From: Harmonia axyridis
Lineage: Eukaryota > Arthropoda > Insecta > Coleoptera > Coccinellidae
Direction: 5' to 3'
Length of the DNA stretch: 64,000 nt
NCBI RefSeq assembly: GCF_914767665.1
Contig: NC_059504.1
Location: 22,050,001 to 22,114,000, forward strand
Shown: positions 57,935 to 64,000 of the stretch, piece after piece
Layout of the letters: every line of letters starts with the position of its first letter
Position numbering within the stretch: the first letter of the stretch is position 1
The notes under the pieces: generated by a model
Seen by the model: the letters and a program-made list of their open reading frames with translations, nothing else
The model's database searches: none
Told to the model about the DNA's origin: nothing
Translations under genes and position numbers: made by a program

Positions 57935-58125
57935 CTTTTTGGAAACCTCAAAAGAATGCTCCAGGAAAATAAATTTGATTCTAATGTCTATTGAAGAAAA
58001 AATTGTTGAGGTTGAAGCCTTCATCGAAAGCAAAGACGAATCTTTCTTCAGAAAAATTAATGAAAAGTTAGAGGAGCGTTTACTACATGTACTTACTTTT
58101 GAGGGATAAAGTCGAATTCTCATGA
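57935..58125 (+). pseudogene. Mariner transposase C-terminal remnant
   Basis: The frame reads NLILMSIEEKIVEVEAFIES, KDESFFRKINEKLEERLLHV and LTFEG-stop, matching the mariner C-terminal block (EVEAYFESKDKSFY...LE.R...C..LEG). It starts next to the right end of hAT copy 4 and may have been split by that insertion, as at 35.8 kb. Its words match the remnant at 35640-35700 more than the irritans-type copies. Confidence 0.78.
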
Positions 58126-59364
58126 ATAAATACCACAGCTACGCTACCGTTGGGATCTTCTGCTACCTATTCAGCTCTTAAGATTTGACCAAGGCATCAT
58201 GATTTTTTTATATTACTTCTGTTTTTAATTTTCGGAATTTTAAATGCAACTCGAAGTTGATATTTGAAATTTTCGTTATTTTTTTATGATTTGAGGGTTC
58301 ATAACTTTGTTTCCAGCATATCTTGTTTCCAGCAACAAAAATCATCTTGGTTCCTTGGTCAAATCTCTGGGACTGAATAGCAAACTACCCCATTTACCTT
58401 CCATTTTCGTATTTCCAACTTTCAATCTGTATATCTACCAATCACATGAAATTTCAACAATCTTAAATGGTCCGTTTTCTAAGATATTGAAAATTTCATT
58501 GAACTTAGTTTAAAATTCCCTCGAATACATCTTAGAAGAACATCAAACTAAGACGTGAAAATTTATTACCTACTCGAATCGAAAAACATCCTCACCATGA
58601 CCTACTTCAACTAAAATCATTGTGCCATCTTTATCCAATGACACAGAAATATTAACCCACAAGAACGGGATGGAGTCAAAAGCAGCCCGATCCGAAAGAC
58701 GAAGACAGTACGAGGATAACATTTTAATGACACCGTCATGATGTTAACAAATTCAAAGAAATAAAAACGAGCCCATGACTAAGTGGAAACCGGACATATA
58801 ACAAATTCTTGAACGGTGTTTCATATCATTTCATAACAAACTGTTGTTGAGCGGTCCCCTCGTCTGTTTATTTGTTTACTGGTAAATGTTGGCTTATTGT
58901 TGAGGAATGACTGCAATAAAATCGAATATTAATTCGATTTTATCGGCTCTCGAAAGAGTGCTTATTGAAAAATTAAGTATTCATTTAGGGGTGTCGCGTT
59001 ACTGACTAAGCTGATTGTCTGATCGCTATCGGTTGTTAATGTTCATTGTTCATTGGCATTCTGATATCATTTTTATGCGAATGTGTTTCAGAAGAATCCT
59101 TGAGAAGCGGTGGAATTATTCTATTGAAATAATGCAATTGCTTATTATCATTGTAGAAGTTGAAGTGTTTATCAGAATGGTCAGTTTTTCGGTGAGCCAT
59201 TTGAAATTTGCATTTGGGATCAGCTACCAATAACGACCACGTGGCTTTCTGCTTATCAGTCAGACTTTGGTACCTATTAATTTCTCCTCTGGCGCTCCTG
59301 CGATGACCAGACTTTATTCAATGTACGAAGTTTTACATTCACTTTATCTTCTTTCTATTTTCAC
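58126..59364. other. No gene recognised
   Basis: Upstream intron or 5' flank of the CBF-beta gene. At 58920-58945 there is a short palindrome, AAAATCGAATATTAATTCGATTTT, broken only near its centre. No exon matching the missing N-terminus of CBF-beta was found on the minus strand here. Confidence 0.45.
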
Positions 59365-60720
59365 AGCAAATAAGTTATTTGGAAGAAAGGAAAAGACAAA
59401 ATGGCCCAGCGAATTATCGACCCATAAGCCTATTATCAGTAATTAGTAAAGTGGTAGAGAAATTAATTCACAGAAGACTAACAGATTTCGTAGAAGAAAA
59501 GAAAATAATTCCAAATCGCCAGTTTGGGTTTCGCAAAGAGCATTCAACGATTCATCAAATGGTACGACTAACGGAAAATATTAAGGAGCAAATGAACCTC
59601 TCTACAGATACTGGTGCAATATTCTTGAATATGTATAGGCATTTGGTAAAATGTGGCATCATGGTCTGATAAACAAAATGAAGTTGATGAAATTTTCAAT
59701 CAAACTTACGAGATTAATACAATCGTACCTGGCAAATAGAAAATTCAGAGAGAATGTCGATAGTACCAGGTCGACGATCAGAGAAATTGAAGCCAGAGTT
59801 CCCCAAGGATCGGTGATAGGGCCGCTGCTGTTCAATTTATACATGGCAGACATACCAAAAATGAATAGATGCCAGATTGCCCAGTTTGCAGATGACACTG
59901 CCATATACTATCTCAGTAGAATGCGGAAAATAACTACTAGGCATTCATAAATAGACCAAGATAAACTGATGGAATACTTCAAGAAATGGAGATTCGAAGC
60001 GAATACATCTAAAACGGTTGCAATCTACTTCGGAAGAACAACAGTAAAGAAAGAGAAAGCAGGAAACGTCAAAATAGAAAATCAGAGAATGGAAAAAGGG
60101 AGCAAAATATCTGGGAGTAATACTAGATGAAAGAATGAACTTTAACAAGTTGAACAAGAGTAACTAACCGAAAGAAGAAAACAAAAAAAAGGCAAAGCAA
60201 TTGCAAGGGAGACTGTTCCCGCTGCTCTACCCTAAAAGTAAACTTTCCTTAGAAAACAAGCTGAAGATAATAAAAATAGTGCTAATACCAAGCATTACGT
60301 ATGCAGGAGTAACCTAGTATAATACGAAGGACAATAATCATGTTGCAAAGTACGCTAAATACAGTAATCAGAACAGCGGTTGGCGCCCCATGGGAAGGTA
60401 TAACCAACCAACAGAATAAGAAGAATTGAAAATTGAAACTATTTAGGAAATAGTTAACAAACAAAGAAGGAAGACAATAGAGACGCTGAAAGAGCATAAG
60501 AATAAGGAATTAAGAAAAATACCACATACCAAAATAAGAATGACAGATAAGAGGAAATACCTCTTTAAAAGAACCAAATAGAAGAAAAAAGTGATATGCA
60601 GTAGGGAGGAAATTCGCCCAATTAGACAACAGTAGGAAATAGGAGAAATCAAAGTAGAGGCGTAGGGAATAAAATTCCAGCCTTATTCAAAAAGAAGATC
60701 TGAGAAGCAAATAAGTAGAA
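59365..60720 (+). mobile_element. Jockey-like LINE, 5'-truncated, copy B
   Basis: It starts within the RT N-terminal block and runs to the end of the polyprotein and a 3' UTR (GGCGTAGGGAATAAAATTCC), the same 3' end as in the copy at 3590-4350. It is related to, but more decayed than, the copy at 10275-11470. Confidence 0.85.
59379..60590 (+). pseudogene. Jockey-type reverse transcriptase, decayed (copy B)
   Basis: Readable blocks are NYRPISLLSVISKVVEKLIH, NRQFGFRKEHSTIHQMVRLT, then motif A damaged (GAIFLN followed by a frameshift, AFGKMW). RVPQGSVIGPLLFNLY and FADDTAIYY (motif C, both Asp present) follow, then EYFKKWRFEANTSKT and IETLKEHKNKELRKI at the end. Frameshifts lie near 59635 and after 60080. 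The Asp of motif A is lost, so it is not a working polymerase. Confidence 0.85.
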
Positions 60721-61020
60721 AACAGCACTGTACGACAGTCGATTATTTTTTTCATCAAAATTGTGGTTGTTTTTCACGAATATTTTAAAAATATATAAGT
60801 GCTTTGCACATTGACCATCTATTCTCATGCGAAAAACGAAAAGTTAGCACCATTTTTTTTCATTCGCAACTGCAAATATTCACTTTCCACAATGTAGATT
60901 ACTTTAAGGATATTATGTGAAAACACCTCAAATATCGGTGATTTGTAAGAAGATATATATCTAATTAGTCTAATTTCATTTGACCTGAGCAGCCACATAC
61001 ATTTTCGAATCGCGAATAAT
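60721..61020. other. No gene recognised
   Basis: Short AT-rich spacer between two LINE remnants. Confidence 0.5.
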
Positions 61021-61740
61021 GTTCTTCTTCTTCATACGTTAGGACAAAGTCCTGTGTTTTCTACAATGTTCCTGATTCCTGGGATGCAGAGGTCCAACTT
61101 TCATACCAGCGCTTTGGTGGTCTCCCTGGAAGTCTTGCGGTGTTAGGCCTTTTCGTTTTTGCTATTTTGGGCAGTCGGTTATCAGGCATCCTATTCACAT
61201 GGTCTCTCCAATTTCTGCGCCTTATCCTTGCCCATCTCACTACATCTCCGGGATACAAGATCCCGGAGATACATCTGATCTCTTCATTTCTCTTATGGTC
61301 GAGTAATGAATAGCCTGCTATATGTCTCAGCACTCTCATCTCAGTTGTTCTTAGTTGTCTCTTGGTTTCGGCATTTTCGGCTCTTGTTTCAATACCATAC
61401 GTCATGATTGGCCTAACACAAGTCTTGTATATTCTGACCTTGCTAGATAGGCTCATATATTTGTTCCTCCATATTATGTCGCGCAAGTATCCCGATATCA
61501 ACGAGGCTTTTGTAATTTGGCTGTTCACCTCCTCTTTCAGATTTCTTCTACTTGTTATATTGGAACCAAGGTATGTGTATGATATAACCTGCTCTATGCT
61601 TTTGTTATATACCGCTAGCTTGCATCTTCTTGGTTCCCTGGATATAGATAGGCATTGGGTTTTTTTGGTGGAAATAATCATGTTGAATGAATCAGTTGCT
61701 CTTTCGAAGGCGTAAAGGAGTCTCTGGAGGTTGAGATACT
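61020..61740 (-). mobile_element. RTE-like LINE, 5'-truncated
   Basis: The minus strand carries the last 220 or so codons of an RTE-type polyprotein and a short 3' end with a GAAGAAGAAGAAC tail at 61020-61035. Upstream sequence beyond about 61740 is unrelated, so the insertion is 5'-truncated. Confidence 0.85.
61061..61735 (-). pseudogene. RTE-like polyprotein C-terminus
   Basis: The frame is open for 206 codons: STKKTQCLSISREPRRCKLA, SYTYLGSNITSRRNLKEEV, YKTCVRPIMTYGIETRAENA, RTTEMRVLRHIAGYSLLDHK, VVRWARIRRRNWRDHVNRM and GRPPKRWYESWTSASQESG. These are the post-RT thumb and C-terminal blocks of insect RTE-like LINEs. A further block (LQRLLYAFERATDSFNM) precedes the first Met in frame. The polymerase active site is not included. 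The lack of stops suggests a recent insertion. Confidence 0.87.
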
Positions 61741-62824
61741 AAATGTTGAGATACTAAATTACTGACGAAGACGAAGTGAATCGACTGGCAAAGCAGGAAA
61801 CCAGAGGTGTCCTTGCCTCATACCACATCCTTTTGAAGAGATTACCCGAAATCTGAGCGATAGCAATACCTGCATTTGACAGTAATTCCATTTACTGAAG
61901 TTAACGTTACAAATAGGAAATAAGCCAGACACAAATAAAAGATTTCCAACTATCATAAAATGTACCCTCGACCAACTGAATTTAAGATTCGGAGATTTCA
62001 CTTTGAACATGTTATTTGCAATAGATATCTAGATCCTCGGTATAATACAAAATTTTTCATCAAAGTGATTAAAAAACAGGTTGAATCTAAATTGATCAGT
62101 TGACTCGAAGATGGAAATAAATCTGCAAATGAGACTGAAAATATTTGCGCCTCAGCAGCAAAACGGCCAAGATTGGCTCCACCCGTAGCTGGTCAATCTA
62201 GCAGTCTATTTGATCGGATATTTTGTCAAATAGCGCCGATGAAGCTGATAATACCACATCAGAAGAATATGCGATTTTGGACTGAGTCCTCATATTGAAA
62301 AGACTATTAGGTGAATATAAATAATTCAGAAAAATGTATTCCTATCAGTCAAGATCCATTATAATTGTGGAAAATGACTACAAAATACAAATCCCTAAAC
62401 TCGATTGCCCAATATTTGTCTTGTCGGGTGGTGCTGGCCTAATCTATGACCCATTACGAAGTAGATTGTAGGAGATAAAACTATGAAGCTTTTATTCATC
62501 AAAAATAATTTAATTCTTTTGAAAACTCTGATTTCGACTATTCCCGAAAAGTGCCCTCCTTATATGTGCAACGAATTTTCAATAATTCACCCCAAAATAT
62601 CTAATCAATACAAAGTTATAGACAATTCAAGTCAAAAACTAAGAAGTTCTTGATAGATCTTGAGTTGTATGGTTTAAATGATTATTTAGAAAGAATATTG
62701 AAAAATTTTGAGTTAAGTTGAGTTTAGTTGAGTTTATTTGAGTTATTTATTGTTAACACTATTCCATTTATTCTTTATATATTTTCAGGAAATAATATAT
62801 AATATTTCAAATAAAGGTATTTAT
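61741..62824. other. No gene recognised
   Basis: AT-rich. A run of TTGAGTT words (AGTTGAGTTTAGTTGAGTTTATTTGAG) at 62703-62745 is a short imperfect tandem repeat. Nothing coding is recognised. Confidence 0.5.
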
Positions 62825-63260
62825 CTATCTTTCAAAAGAAGCTTGTCAAAATTTCGAAAGATAGAGTCAAGTCTGGATCGAGAAATTGAAGGTTAAATTA
62901 CACTACATTGGTCGTTGTTTGAAAATTTAATAAAAACGAATTTTTTTTGATGGGTACAAATGCTGTGCAAGCAAAGCAATGGCTTGATAAGTGCAGTTAT
63001 TCAGAAACTGATTACGATCAGTGCTGATTTCGATCAGCAGCCTTTGTTGTCCATCGACAACAACGGCTGGTATGAAGAAATTATTGCTGAGGTTGAAGTC
63101 TATTTCGAAAGCAAAACAAATCGTCCTATAGAAAAGATTATTAAAATTTAGAGGATCGTTGAAGCATTCGTATCATTCTTGAAGGAGAGGAGTTAAGTAG
63201 AATTTTCAATAAAAAGATGTGATTTTACTGGTTTTAGGCCTGAAACTTATTGGGGGAAGT
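62825..63260 (+). mobile_element. Mariner of the second subfamily, N-terminus joined to C-terminus
   Basis: The left part (62830-62900) matches 35145-35220. The codons MGTNAVQAKQWLDKCSYSET are the mariner N-terminal helix-turn-helix region. After about 100 bp the frame of the C-terminus follows (EEIIAEVEVYFESK, then ILEGEE). The 3' end GATTTTACTGGTTTTAGGCC and CTGAAACTTATTGG matches the rejoined end at 35741-36655. The catalytic core is deleted, so this is a short non-autonomous derivative. Confidence 0.78.
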
Positions 63261-63314
63261 GTAAGTATTATACGGAAAGTTTAAAAGTCGTACAGAAACA
63301 TTTCCCATAGTTCA

Positions 63315-63565
63315 GAGTGCTCAAAAAGATTCCGCACAGTAATGGACCGATGTACAATTCTCTTGTACATCGAGATAATTGTACATTGGAGACCACGGGA
63401 ACATAAACGAAGTGTAGGAAGACCACCAAAACGCTGGTTAGATGACATTAAATCAAAGGTCGGACGATGTTGGCACCAGTTGGCTCAAGATAGAAGAAAT
63501 TGGAGAATTCAAGGGGAGCCTATGTCCAAAAGTGGTTAAAGACAGGCTGTTGAAGAAGAAGAATG
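63315..63565 (+). pseudogene. RTE-like LINE 3' end fragment
   Basis: The frame at 63342-63539 reads HWRPREHKRSVGRPPKRWLD, DIKSKVGRCWHQLAQDRRNW and RIQGEP, the standard C-terminal word series of RTE-like polyproteins (WRPR...RSVGRP..RW.DD...W...AQDR..WR..GE). It ends in a GAAGAAGAAGAA tail at 63552-63563. It is on the opposite strand from the copy at 61.0-61.7 kb and belongs to a different subfamily. Confidence 0.8.
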
Positions 63566-64000
63566 GACCGAAGATATCGGACCTTTGAAAACTATTTATT
63601 ATTGCACCATGGAGACTATACATTCATACCTATTGTATGTAGTTAGTGTTTTCCAAGTTGCTCTTATGCGTCATGGGATATGAATGACGAGAGCTCGAAA
63701 GATCTTGACTTCACAACAGTTCTTTCCTCATTTTTAGTTCAAAATTCGCACAGACATTTGGGGAGGAAAAATGCTCAGATCCATAAAAAGTAATGCAATT
63801 TTCTCATTTCGTTTCTGAACAATTTTTTTATATGACAGAATTCGTTTTTATGGCTTCCAAGAAAAGATTTTTCTAATCATTTATATATTTCACAATATAA
63901 AAAAAGTTGATTCCTAGCTATGTAGTAACACGATTTAGAAGTGAATAAGTCTGCTTAAATCTTTTGTGAGATGTATGAACTAATATGCTTCGGGTTTTCC
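63566..64000. other. No gene recognised
   Basis: AT-rich sequence to the window edge, with no recognised repeat or exon. Confidence 0.5.

Noticed and set aside
58126..64000. Possible first exon of CBF-beta on the minus strand
   Set aside because: I looked for the conserved N-terminal words (FEN-type motif, LSRE) before a donor site and found no candidate. The exon probably lies outside the window.
1..64000. tRNA or rRNA genes
   Set aside because: No cloverleaf with A and B boxes and no rRNA-like stretch was recognised by eye. A covariance-model search would be needed to exclude small RNA genes.

Overview
The window is animal nuclear DNA, very probably from an insect (a beetle would fit, but the sequence alone does not settle this). 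It is AT-rich and there are no operons or ribosome-binding sites. The coding sequence is split by GT-AG introns, and the transposons are types typical of insects: irritans-type and other mariners, a rosa-type DD41D element, jockey-like, RTE-like and R4/Dong-like LINEs, and hAT derivatives.

The one host gene I can support is on the minus strand. Two exons of core-binding factor beta (the Runx partner; Brother/Big brother in flies, CBFB in vertebrates) lie at 56104-56292 and 19332-19610. They are joined in phase across an intron of 36,493 bp. The first coding exon is not in view and should lie beyond 56292, probably outside the window. Positions 1-19331 are the 3' flank of this gene (including its 3' UTR), and 56293-64000 is upstream intron.

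Region by region: 1-9400 holds a simple repeat, a small DNA transposon with a 12-bp direct-repeat target site, a mariner fragment, an internally deleted jockey-like LINE, a large foldback carrying a Tc1/mariner C-terminus, and two LINE remnants. 9400-19330 holds a truncated jockey-like LINE, a rosa-type element whose insertion is confirmed by an empty paralogous site at 29.7 kb, and another foldback. The 36-kb intron (19611-56103) holds three hAT derivatives, six or more foldback or TA-flanked CAGGGTG elements, a dispersed repeat family, several mariner remnants, a lone THAP-domain exon with inverted CRE-like flanks, a 340-bp hairpin, and a nearly full-length mariner. 56300-64000 holds an R4/Dong-like LINE tail, a fourth hAT copy, mariner tails, another jockey-like LINE and two RTE-like tails.

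None of the transposon genes is intact, so almost all the coding signal is fossil. Between the repeats are islands that look unique and less AT-rich, notably 36.8-37.2, 40.2-40.6, 43.0-43.5 and 49.3-49.7 kb. These are the most plausible places for regulatory DNA of the host gene. The most distinctive pattern is the density of long inverted repeats, at least eight, most of them TA-flanked and starting CAGGGTG.
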